Origin: Chryseosolibacter indicum
Lineage (GTDB): Bacteria; Bacteroidota; Bacteroidia; Cytophagales; Cyclobacteriaceae
Direction: 5' to 3'
NCBI RefSeq assembly: GCF_018598585.1
Contig: NZ_JAHESD010000002.1
Coordinates: 1 to 64,000, forward strand
Length of the DNA stretch: 64,000 bases
In this document: positions 45,105 through 55,400 of the stretch, piece after piece
Numbering within the stretch: the first letter of the stretch is position 1
Layout of the letters: every line of letters starts with the position of its first letter
Translations under genes and position numbers: made by a program
The notes under the pieces: model-generated
What the model was told of the DNA's origin: nothing
Seen by the model: only the letters and a program-made list of their open reading frames with translations
Databases searched by the model: none

Positions 45105-45824
45105 ATGAAACTCGATATTCTTGTTTTGGCAGCTCATCCTGATGATGCCGAACTGGGTTGCGGCGGTACAATTGCCAAGCACGTAGCCATGGGCAAAAAA
45201 GTAGGAATAGCTGATCTAACCCGTGGCGAATTAGGTACCAGAGGTACCGTTGAAACAAGGAGAGAAGAGGCAGCTAAATCAGCAGAAGTCTTGGGTGTTG
45301 CGGTCAGAACGAACCTAAATCTTAAAGACGGCTTTTTTCAAAATGATATTGAGAGTCAGTTGGAAGTAGTAAAGGTAGTAAGGAAGTATAAACCGCAAAT
45401 CGTTCTAGCTAATGCCATACGCGATAGACATATCGACCATGGCAAAGGTGCTTCATTAGCCTTTGATGCTTGCTTCCTTTCTGGATTAGCGAAGATAGAA
45501 ACAGTAGATGAAGATGGTAAGAAACAAGATCCCTGGAGACCAATCTCAGTCTATCATTATATTCAAAGTGATTTTATCGAGCCTCATTTTATCGTTGATG
45601 TTTCCTCGCATTGGGAAACGAAGATGAATGCGATAAGATGTTTTAAATCGCAATTTTTTGATCCTAGCAGTAAAGAGCCAGAGACTTATATCAGTAAGCC
45701 TGGATTTTTGAAGATGGTTGAATCACGAGGTATTGAATTAGGGCACTCTATAGGCGGAACGTATGGAGAGGGATTTACTGTCAGAAGATATCCAGGTGTT
45801 AATAATTTGTTTGATCTTCTTTAG
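45105..45824 (+). CDS. bshB1: Bacillithiol biosynthesis deacetylase BshB1
   Basis: This 239-residue PIG-L/LmbE-family zinc deacetylase removes the acetyl group from GlcNAc-malate during bacillithiol synthesis. The metal motif AAHPDDAELGCGG is at residues 8-20 and the second, DRHIDHGKGASLAFDA, is in the middle; the BshB1-specific tail ESRGIELGHSIGGTYGEGF is present. It follows trxB, and its last codons and stop lie inside a long hairpin. The assignment over other LmbE proteins rests on the conserved tail and full-length match. Confidence 0.93.
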   Translation: MKLDILVLAAHPDDAELGCGGTIAKHVAMGKKVGIADLTRGELGTRGTVETRREEAAKSAEVLGVAVRTNLNLKDGFFQNDIESQLEVVKVVRKYKPQIVLANAIRDRHIDHGKGASLAFDACFLSGLAKIETVDEDGKKQDPWRPISVYHYIQSDFIEPHFIVDVSSHWETKMNAIRCFKSQFFDPSSKEPETYISKPGFLKMVESRGIELGHSIGGTYGEGFTVRRYPGVNNLFDLL

Positions 45825-45844
45825 ATAGAAGATCAAACAAATTA
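45803..45844. terminator. 18-bp perfect hairpin spanning the bshB1 stop, between convergent genes
   Basis: The two arms (45803-45820 and 45827-45844) are perfect inverted repeats with loop TTAGAT. The TAG stop is in the loop. There is no clear T-run, but the convergent pdxH gene makes a bidirectional transcription block likely. Confidence 0.75.
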
Positions 45845-45890
45845 ATGATATGTTAATCTAAATAACTATTAAATCACATCGCTACAAGTA

Positions 45891-46532
45891 TCAGGGTGCT
45901 AGTCTGTGCATCTTCCATTTGCCATCTACTTTAACGTACTCAATCCTGTCATGTAATCTGCTTGCCCTGCCTTGCCAAAACTCAATCAAAAACGGATCGA
46001 TCTGAAATCCTCCCCATTGATTTGGTTTTGGTAGAACAGGAAGACCAAGGAACCTGTTTTCTATTTGAGCTACACGTTCTTCAAGGATAGATCTGTCTTT
46101 TATAATGGCACTTTGCGGAGAAGACCATGCGCCTACTTGTGATCCGCGAGGGCGGCTTTGGAAATATTGCTCTGATGTTTTGTTATCAACACGCTCAGCT
46201 ATGCCTTCAATACGAATCTGGCGTTCCAATTCCGGCCAGAAAAATACCAGAGCGCAGGCAGTGTTATCCTCAAGTTCTTTCCCCTTTCTGCTTTGATAAT
46301 TTGTATAGAAAAGAAACTTCTTATTCTCGATACCTTTTAATAAAACCACTCTTGCAGATGGTCTTCCTTCTTTATTAACAGTTGCAAGGGTCATTGCATT
46401 GGGTTCTGTTATCTGTGCCTTTAACGCTTCACCAAACCATATTTCGAATTGAATGACGGGATCTGAGTTTACTGTATTAACATCAAGACTTGCTTTGGTG
46501 TAATCCTTTCTGATATCAGCTATATTTTGCAT
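45891..46532 (-). CDS. pdxH: Pyridoxamine 5'-phosphate oxidase
   Basis: This FMN enzyme oxidises pyridoxine or pyridoxamine 5'-phosphate to pyridoxal 5'-phosphate. It has NAMTLATVNKEGRPSARVV, FLFYTNYQSRKGKEL, the signature IEFWQGRASRLHDRIEY and a full-length C-terminus (WKMHRLAP). I start at the ATG at 46532 (MQNIADIRKDYTKASLD, 213 residues), which fits the family; an ATG eleven codons upstream adds an unlikely hydrophobic start. It is convergent with bshB1 and divergent from the YqgE gene. Confidence 0.95.
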   Translation of the reverse strand: MQNIADIRKDYTKASLDVNTVNSDPVIQFEIWFGEALKAQITEPNAMTLATVNKEGRPSARVVLLKGIENKKFLFYTNYQSRKGKELEDNTACALVFFWPELERQIRIEGIAERVDNKTSEQYFQSRPRGSQVGAWSSPQSAIIKDRSILEERVAQIENRFLGLPVLPKPNQWGGFQIDPFLIEFWQGRASRLHDRIEYVKVDGKWKMHRLAP

Positions 46533-46678
46533 ACGGTTTCGGATATATGGCATAAAAATTATCAAAGAAATAGGATTTGCATAGATGAAAAGGAAATATT
46601 TTATTCAAGAAATTAAACAATCCGCTATAGAGTTGTTAATATTACTTGAGTAGAGGATTTAGTTACAATTAATTTTGA

Positions 46679-47254
46679 ATGGAGTTTTTCAGATATAAAA
46701 ATAAATTAATCCCGGAACGAGGTCGCTTGCTTATCTCTGAGCCATTTCTCCCAGACCCGAACTTCGAAAGAACCGTAGTGTTACTATGTGAACATAATGC
46801 AGACGGATCATTTGGTTTTGTCTTGAACAAACCTTCGGTACTTAAAGTCAATGAAGTAATGGAGGATTTGACGGGAATGGAGAATCTGGTATATGTTGGA
46901 GGCCCAGTTCAACAGGACACACTTCATTTCATCCATAGAAATGTGCGCATCGAAAATGATGTGGTAATTACTGACAATGTCTTTTGGGGAGGAGACTTCG
47001 AAAGCCTGCTCACAATGTGCGATACAAGACAACTGTCTTCTGATGATATTCGCTTCTTCCTGGGATACAGCGGGTGGGGGCCAGGACAATTAGAATCGGA
47101 GCTGGAACAGGAATCCTGGATAGTTTGTGATTATGTCACTAACCAGCTTTTATTTGACACTGAACCGCAACTTTTGTGGAGAAAAGCCCTCGATAATATG
47201 GGTGGTAGATACTCTGTTTATTCAAACTACCCTGTTGATCCGAGATTGAATTAG
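46679..47254 (+). CDS. YqgE/AlgH family protein
   Basis: This 191-residue protein has the family patterns RGRLLISEPFLPDPNFERTV, HNADGSFGFVLNKPS, VYVGGPVQQDTLHFIHR and FFLGYSGWGPGQLESEL. It is cytoplasmic and widely conserved; its biochemical role is unsettled, with some members linked to transcription control. It is followed 35 bp later by the DUF349 gene on the same strand. Confidence 0.92.
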   Translation: MEFFRYKNKLIPERGRLLISEPFLPDPNFERTVVLLCEHNADGSFGFVLNKPSVLKVNEVMEDLTGMENLVYVGGPVQQDTLHFIHRNVRIENDVVITDNVFWGGDFESLLTMCDTRQLSSDDIRFFLGYSGWGPGQLESELEQESWIVCDYVTNQLLFDTEPQLLWRKALDNMGGRYSVYSNYPVDPRLN

Positions 47255-47289
47255 TCATTTTTGTTAAATTAGCACTAAAGGAATTGGAA

Positions 47290-49158
47290 ATGGATACTTT
47301 GACCATGGAAATCGAAAAAGAAAAACGTGATGAGCAACATGTACATCAGGCTGGGCTTGCTAAAAGCCACAGCGAAAGTGTACTGGCTTCTGAAGAATCA
47401 GAGCATGATGAATTAAGCGATGATTCATTTGACGAAGAAGCACATAAGCACGTCGACTATTCTCATTATACCAAGGCTCAACTTGTAGCTTTGATTAAAG
47501 ATCTTGCAAAAGATAATAATCTAAAGAGAGTTGATGCTGTGGTCAAAGATATTAAGCCTCTTTATGATGAGTGCCGTGAAAAAGAGAGGAGTGCGGCTCT
47601 TGAGCGGTTTATATCTACAGGAGGAGTAGCTGAAGATTTTGATTATAAAGGTGATGAAAATGATATAGCATTTGATGCTAATTATAAACTCATCAAAGAT
47701 CGTAGGGCGCAGTTCCATCGCCAACAGGAAGAACAGAAGAATGAGAATCTTCGGAAAAAACAAGAGCTTGTAGAAAGGCTAAGAGTTTTGGTAGATTCAC
47801 CTGATCATACAAACCAATTTGAAGCTTTTAAAGAGCTTCAGAAGGAGTGGCGTGCCATTGGACCAGTTCCGACAGCTCAGGCAAAGATTTTATGGGCTAA
47901 TTATCATGCCCTCGAAGACAGATTTTATGATAATCAAAGTATTTACTTTGAGCTTAAGGAACTTGATCGGAGGAAAAACCTGGAAGCAAAGCTGGAACTT
48001 TGTGCAAGGGCTGAGCGCCTGGCTGGAGTTGAAATAATAAAAGATGCAATTCGTGAGCTGAATGAACTACACCACGAATTTAAACATATAGGTCCTGTTC
48101 CCAAAGATGATAAGGAGGCAGTATGGCAACGCTTCAAGGCAGCATCAGATGCGGTATATGCTAAACGGGATGCATATCTTCAAAACTTACAGCAAGAACT
48201 TAATAAGAACCTTGAAGAAAAGTCGAAGCTGGGAGACGAAGCCCAGGCATTTGCTTCTTTCAATACCGATCGTATTAAAGAATGGAATGAAAAAACAAAA
48301 GAAATTCTTGAGTTACAGAAGCGTTGGGAGGCTATCGGCGGATTACCAAGAGCAAAAGCAAAAGATGTAAACAAGAAGTTTTGGACTGCCTTTAAAGCTT
48401 TCTTTAACAATAAGAATACCTTCTTTAAGAAGCTCGATGAAGAACGCGAGAGCAATCTGAATCTCAAAAATGAGCTTGTTAAGAAAGCTTTTGATCTAAG
48501 AGAAAGTACAGACTGGGAGAAAACTTCCAATGAATTAAAGGTACTACAGCAGAAGTGGAAAGATATAGGTCCGGTACCTGAAAAGTTCAGGGAAAAGGTG
48601 TTTAAGGAGTTTAAGGATGCTTGTGATTATTTCTTCGCGCAGAGAAGAGGTCAGCAGGGCAAGGTAGAGCAGGAACAAATAGATAACTTAAACGTGAAGA
48701 CTTCTATATGTGAAGAACTTGAAAGAAATGCACAAGCGGGAACTGCGAGTGCGGATTTATTGCGAGATCTTCAGGATCGGTACAATTCAATTGGCTTCGT
48801 TCCTAAAAAGGATATAAGCGCCATTAAGAACCGGTATCACGAGGCAGTTGAAAAATTTGTTGCGGCAATTCCTGATCTTACTGAAGACGATAGGAGCAGG
48901 CTAATTCTTGAGAATCAGATCAGTGATCTTAAGAAAGATCCGATGGGAGATCGCAAGCTATACCAAAAAGAGCAGGCTATCCGCAAGAAAATACAGAAGG
49001 TGGAAAATGATATTGCGCTATGGCGTAATAACCTTGAATTCTTCGGCAGGTCTAACAATGCAGAAAAAGTGCGCGAAGAATTCAATGATAAGATCAAGGT
49101 TGCAACTGAACATTTGCACCAACTTAAGCAACAACTTAAGCTACTAAGGACAGCATAA
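47290..49158 (+). CDS. DUF349 repeat coiled-coil protein
   Basis: This 622-residue protein starts at the ATG at 47290, with AAAGGA about 7 bp upstream. An acidic N-terminal 60 residues is followed by helical repeats of the DUF349 type, each with the pattern LQxxWxxIGPVPxxxxxxxWxxF (for example FKELQKEWRAIGPVPTAQAK, LQKRWEAIGGLPRAKAKDV and LQQKWKDIGPVPEKFREKV). At least five repeats are visible, giving a long, charged, largely coiled-coil protein with no signal. The function is unknown; the size and repeats are typical of Bacteroidota members. A strong terminator follows. Confidence 0.9.
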   Translation: MDTLTMEIEKEKRDEQHVHQAGLAKSHSESVLASEESEHDELSDDSFDEEAHKHVDYSHYTKAQLVALIKDLAKDNNLKRVDAVVKDIKPLYDECREKERSAALERFISTGGVAEDFDYKGDENDIAFDANYKLIKDRRAQFHRQQEEQKNENLRKKQELVERLRVLVDSPDHTNQFEAFKELQKEWRAIGPVPTAQAKILWANYHALEDRFYDNQSIYFELKELDRRKNLEAKLELCARAERLAGVEIIKDAIRELNELHHEFKHIGPVPKDDKEAVWQRFKAASDAVYAKRDAYLQNLQQELNKNLEEKSKLGDEAQAFASFNTDRIKEWNEKTKEILELQKRWEAIGGLPRAKAKDVNKKFWTAFKAFFNNKNTFFKKLDEERESNLNLKNELVKKAFDLRESTDWEKTSNELKVLQQKWKDIGPVPEKFREKVFKEFKDACDYFFAQRRGQQGKVEQEQIDNLNVKTSICEELERNAQAGTASADLLRDLQDRYNSIGFVPKKDISAIKNRYHEAVEKFVAAIPDLTEDDRSRLILENQISDLKKDPMGDRKLYQKEQAIRKKIQKVENDIALWRNNLEFFGRSNNAEKVREEFNDKIKVATEHLHQLKQQLKLLRTA

Positions 49159-49180
49159 GTATCTAAAAAACACCGTTATG

Positions 49181-49212
49181 AAAGGAATGCTATTACTAGC
49201 ATTCCTTTTATT
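49181..49212 (+). terminator. Terminator after the DUF349 gene
   Basis: A 12-bp perfect stem (AAAGGAATGCTA / TAGCATTCCTTT, loop TTAC) is followed by TATTATTT. Confidence 0.92.
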
Positions 49213-49280
49213 ATTTAAATTAAATGTGAGGAGTTACTAGCGTCTATTACCCGCCTTCCCACTATTTTTTTATTGAATTG

Positions 49281-49311
49281 TTTGCACAGAAAGAATCTTA
49301 AGCTATTTTTG
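49281..49311 (+). promoter_or_regulatory. Bacteroidota consensus promoter of tRNA-Thr
   Basis: TTTG (49281-49284) is followed after exactly 19 bp by TATTTTTG (49304-49311), matching TTTG-N19-TAnnTTTG. It lies about 50 bp before the tRNA. Confidence 0.8.
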
Positions 49312-49363
49312 CACCTCCTAAACAGACAATAGATGACTGTTAGGGATAAAAGATAGCAATCTT

Positions 49364-49436
<73 letters not shown>

Positions 49437-49441
49437 CAAAT

Positions 49442-49474
49442 AAAAAAGAGTTACACATTCTGTAACTCTTTTTT
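49442..49474. terminator. Terminator after tRNA-Thr
   Basis: A 14-bp perfect stem (AAAAAAGAGTTACA / TGTAACTCTTTTTT, loop CATTC) with A and T runs on both sides. It can also serve the convergent minus-strand gene at 49500. Confidence 0.93.
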
Positions 49475-49499
49475 GTTTTATCAGCGTTCCTTACTTTCT

Positions 49500-52400
49500 T
49501 TAGTTTCTCACTACAATTTTTTTCCTGATCTCCTTGTCCCCCTGCTTTATCTGAATTATATAGATGCCTTCAGTGAGCGTATTTGAGAATTCAATGGTTA
49601 GTGTTTCTAACATTCCCTTGGCTTCAATATTTCTTTCATATAGAACCGACCCTGTTAAATCGAGAACTTGTAACTTCAATGGTATTATCCTACTTGTAAT
49701 CACATCAACATTTATTGAAGAACCAGTTGTAGGATTTGGATAAATCGAAATGTTGAAGTTTTCATCCAGGGGCTCATTAGAAACAAGGTTAAAGAGATAA
49801 GCTTTTGATTTTACTGAACATTCTGCATTTGATATTTCCACCGTGTACTCTCCAGGAGCTTGAGGAATAAAGAAATTGTTCGTGGCGCCTTCAATAACTT
49901 CTTCATTTACAAACCACTGATAATCTACATTGCTATTATTGATCCATAAGGTGTCATTAGATAAAGTAATTACAGGTTCTTCCATAACGTCTACATAAAG
50001 TACCACCGATTTTCTTTCACTTTCGCAACCAGAAGGTGCAACTGCAGAAACATAGTAAGCAGTACCGTTTACAGGAGAAGATACTACAAGGGTAGCACTA
50101 TTTGCATTTTGAATTTCGTTTTGCGCGGAATCAAACCATCTATAATGGCCTCCCTCTATTGCGCCGGAGGCGGTTAGTGTTACATCTGAAGCTGTGCATA
50201 CGCGTACCTTATCAGCAATGTTTACTTCTGTACCTTGAAGTAGATCGATAACTACATTTGATTCTAATGGATATACTTCGCAGCCTTCAAATCCTGCTTC
50301 AACACTTAATTTATTAGTTCCTAAGCTAAGTTCAGTATGAGGTATGTGTATTATCAAATCGTCTTTCCCATTTGCAATGGAAGAGAATCTTTTTCCATTG
50401 GAAGTAATAGCGGTGTACTTAACGCCTTCTTGTGCATTGCGTATCAATATTTCGGCAGGATAAGGGGTACATGCAGTTGTTGTTTCAATAATATGATTAT
50501 CCATATTAAATGATACTTTTTGGAAAGTAAGGTAGAATCTGTTCAACCCATACGAGTTAACGTTATCTGTGACTGTAAAATTGAAAGTACTTTGTGTAAG
50601 CGTTGTTACTGTATTTGTAAAGGCATCGTGAAGCTGAATTTTCCAAATATTGATTAACCTGCTTAAGTTAGTAAACTTTAAAGCATAAGAGCCAGGTTTG
50701 GCGTCTTCAATGTTAAGGTAAATTGTCTTCGCGCATTGCGCGGTATTCAAATGATTAACAGCAAGCATCGTAGATTTATCAACCGTAGTTGACAGATTAA
50801 ACACGCCAGTATTCTTTCTTTTTCCCGCATCAAGTAAGGCGTCATATTGGTCTGTACCATCTGAACTGAAAACAAGGTAAGTATCATCACTAAGTGACTG
50901 TTGTTGCAACGAAATCCCCAGGTAGTAAGTGTCACTATTAGTTGACGGGTAAGAATTTGTTTGTGCTAGGATTTTTGCACTTTCAGATATCGTCAAAGAA
51001 GGATTCGCTGTAAAAGCTTTTACCCAGAATGCTTCTCCTGGTAATATACTTACATCTCCAAGTAAAGGATCGAAGTATTGGTATTGTGTGATGTTAACAC
51101 CATCGACAATAGTGTTTTTCTGTTTTAGCAAAATATTACTAACACCCGACTTGCTCCATCCTACAGAATTATTCCAAGAGATGGAGGATGCAAATGGGTT
51201 ACCGATAAGATTCCACCCAGCAGAAGCGTCAGAAGATGACGAACCTGACAAATTAAAGGATATATTATGTTGGTTTAACGGACCATTGAATTTAATTGTA
51301 GCCGGAGAAGTTCCATTATACATAAGGACGGAGTAACCTTTTCCGACTTCGAGCATCTCACTATTCGAACTTCCTGGGGAGGGGAAAGGTCGCCAGCTAT
51401 TGTTCACTGCATCAAATTCAAACATAGATGCATCTGATCCTAATCCTGTTGACGACCCCACAAAGTTTCCTGTAATAGGAACGGAATTTTGTAAGATTGA
51501 AACGGAAACATTTTTTACGGGCGCACTCAGATTTTTCAGCACTTTTCCGGCAGCTTTATGATATACTTGTACCTGAACATCACCTGAGATCATGCCATTG
51601 TTTTCAATCGGATAAACAGATGCGTAATTATTTTCGGTAGCAATTAGGTTAATATGCCCATCAGAATTCAGAACACCACGTTTTATCTTAACACCTTGAA
51701 TGATATCAACATTTTCTTTGATTGATACGGAACCTGCGACGTCTACTTCAAAATACTTTATCTGGTGATTGGCTCGATCGAAAAATAGATTTGAAGTTTC
51801 AGCAGCATTGGAATTGATTATCACGTCTCCTCCCTGAATAGAAATTCTTCCAGATTCAAGATTTGAATTGATTGTACCAGTACCTTCTATTTGCAAGTTG
51901 TTTTGATCGAGTACCAATACCGCATCAACTAGTAATTTTAATCCGCCACCATTTGAAGTGCCTGAAGTTAAATTAATCGGCTTTGTTGTTTTTAAAGTCA
52001 CTGTTCCATTTCGTCCAATCGAAATACCAAATACGCTAAGGTCACCTTGTGTTTGAAGTAAATGTGAGGTGTTTTCCGTAAAATGTAAAGTGATTGAACT
52101 TTCACTATCATTGGAGAGTGCTCCATTCACAATGAGGTCTTTTGCCATCTTAAGAACAGCTGGGCTTGTACTATAAAGGCTAACCCCATTGCCAACAGTC
52201 AAGTTGCCTTGTATGCTTATTGTATCTGAGTCAAATGTTTTAGTGCTGCCTGTTAAATTAATGTTTCCATAATTGTTTTTAGGAACGCGGGTAGCACCAT
52301 TGAAGTTAATTACTGACGATGGAGAAATATTGACGAATTCCGGCGATACTTCAGTTTCAAGATTCAAGGTGCCTTGCAAATCTATCTTACAAAAACAACT

Positions 52401-55400
52401 ATTATCAATGGTAAGGGACACACCTGGAGGTATAACAATTTTTGATCGCTCGCCTGTTACGGTCCACTCGCCTCCAATTCCAGAAGATGTCCTGTTAGCA
52501 ATAATAAATTGTTGACCAACATCAGTGAAGTTTAAAGGTGAATCGCCTGTTCCATCGGGATTAGTTTTCCACGTGTTTACATCATTAAGATTTCCTGATG
52601 CCAACGAATAGTATAGGTAATCCATTCCGTTATAGTAAGTGAGGATTTCTGAGATGCCAGAACGATTACCACTCAAGTCAATAGCTCTTACTGAGAAATT
52701 GTAGCTCTGACTTGCTTTTAGATTTGAAGCTGTATATGCATTGATTGATGCATTTGATATTACTACTCCATTTTCAAGAACCTCGTATCCGCTTATTCCA
52801 ATATTATCTGAAGATGGTTCCCAATTAAAAGAGATACTGGTATTCGTCTTTGACAATAACGTAAGTCCACCTGGGACAGTTGGTGGGATATTGTCGGACG
52901 TGGTGGTGGCATTTGTAACATTACTGAAAGGTGATGAGCCGTTTCCATTTACGGACTTAGCTTTATAGTAAAATATCTTTCCAGGAATGAGATTTATTGA
53001 ATCAATAAAAGTTAATCCTGTACTTCTGCCTACCATCAAGAATGGCTCACTTCCAGTAGTACTTCTATATATCTCATAGTCTGTGGCTGTGTCATCATTA
53101 TAATTCCAGGATAGAGCAATCTTTTGCATTCCTAAAGTTTGTGCTATCAAGCTGGAAGGAGCAGAGGGTGGAGTAGGTGGAGTAAACGTGCCGCTTTTTA
53201 AAGCTGCGTCTGGAATATTAACAAATGTACTTCCATTACCAATGCCAGGTCCCATGTATTGCACGGTTAGGCTTTGCCCTCCATTGTAGTCAAAGTATTG
53301 TACCTCTATCGGGTGAAAACCAGCATTAAGTTGTATGGGTTCGCTTGTTTTTGTTACGTTTCCATGTGTGCCATTATTATCAATTATAGTAGTACCATTA
53401 AGAATCAATCGACTACCATCGTCTGAAGTAATTCTGAAGGTATATGTACCGCTTGTGGTAATATTCAAGTAGCCTGTAAACTGGAAATTGAAATAATCTT
53501 CCTGGGTTCTTGGAGCTAAAGAAAAATTGTTAATCGTACCGACGTATTCAGGATTTGTCCACGTGGCTTTCATTGAAGGTTCATCTAGGCTGGACCAAGT
53601 GCCAGTGCTATGCTTATAGCTTAAACTGGTTACGTATGTGTTAGCTATAACCTGGTTTGAAGGCTGAGATTGTTTTCCTGAAAAGTCTACAGCCATAACT
53701 TTAACAGGATATATAGTGTTAGAATTAAGGTTCGTTATCGTAAACGATGTATTAGCAGAACCTGTTAAAATTTTAGCATTGCCATATTCTATTATATACT
53801 CTTTTACGCCCCCGTCATCTGTTGCCTGATCCCACTTTATTGATATAGTATTAATGGTGTTTCCAGTGACAACTAAATTTTGAGGAGCTGACGGGAGATT
53901 CCGATCGTTAAGCGTTGTGATCTTAAAGTTCAGGTTCAGGTCGTCTGACGGGATATAATTGGAGCGGCCTGTGTTATTAATAGCCCTTAATTTATATTCA
54001 TAAGTTGTAGAAGGTTCTAAAGAAGTATCTAGAAAGGAGATAGCGTTTGCTTGTGTCCTTCCAGCGAACCTGAAGCTTGTTGTCCCAGTTTTTCTTCTCC
54101 AGATTTCATATCCTGTTTCATTTGACAACACGTCATTCCATGATAGGAATACTGTTGAGGCTGTAGCAACGCCTTTCATATCAGCTGATGCAGAATTTAA
54201 ATTTATATTTTGTTGTGCTGAATTATTAAAGAAAAGGTATACAGGGTCTGACTGGGGACTTGGACAATATGAATTCTTTATTCGTAATGTATAAGCGCCA
54301 TTGGTAGATGAACTTGAACTTGTAAATGAAACAGTACGAAGTGTATCATCAATGTCAGTGTTGGTAAAATTAATCAGTTGACCATTTTTAAACCATTCAT
54401 AAAGTTCTGCGGTCTCTGACGATTTAAGAGTCACCGTGTTGTTGTCATTTGTGCTTGTTAATCCAGGTCCTCTTAGGTGTGTTGTTCCAGTAACTTCAAT
54501 GGCTGGTTTCTGTAGATTTACTTCAGAAACAATAATTGGATCGGACCACGGTTCCCATTCAGAACTAGAAGAAGGAGAGGTAGATTTTCTACTAAACCTT
54601 CCTCTATATCTACCTACCGTGGTCGCTACATACTCGGCGCCAGTTGCCCCATTAATAATTTGTCCATCCTTTTCCCACTGATAAGCGAGAAACCCTTTTG
54701 AAAATGAAATAGTAACACCCGTATTTGTCGTTTTACATATTACAGGATTACCATAGGAAATGTGTGGATTAGTCTTTCGTTGTTGAAGATTCCATGAATA
54801 AAAATCTGTTTCTCTAAAAGCAGAATTCCATGTGGCATGACCTAGTGTTGTATAAAGATAATAACGAACCACCGCACCATTGTCGCGAAGACTTCTTACA
54901 AAATTATAGGTTTTCCCTGGAGTAGGATTTGTATCCTGCCCTCCTTGAAAAATCCAGTATGGAATTTTTGAAGCTTCACCTATTTGGTTTTGTGAGACTA
55001 TTCCACCATCACTTACGGCTGACATTGTAAGCACAGAAGCAAATAGCCAAGGTGCTCTTTTAACAACATTGTTTACACCAGCACCGCCATTTGAAAGGCC
55101 ATGGATATAAACACGATTCTCGTCAATATTATACTTCTTTAAAATAAGCCTTAACAGTTTAATAGCATCTTCTACAGGTGCGGTTTGAAGCCATCCATTT
55201 AAGCTTTGAGGAAAAAGCACAAGTCCAGGAAAGGCTCGTCCAGGCATAGAAGGATTATCAGGAAGGAGAGAGCCTGCGAGATTTACCGCTGCAAGATGTT
55301 GTGATCCGCCTAGGTACAAGTTCCTGTCATTATTAAGAAGTTCATGACTCGGACTTGTAGGCGCGGGAGGATTATTGGTATTTGGGTTATACCCAGCATC

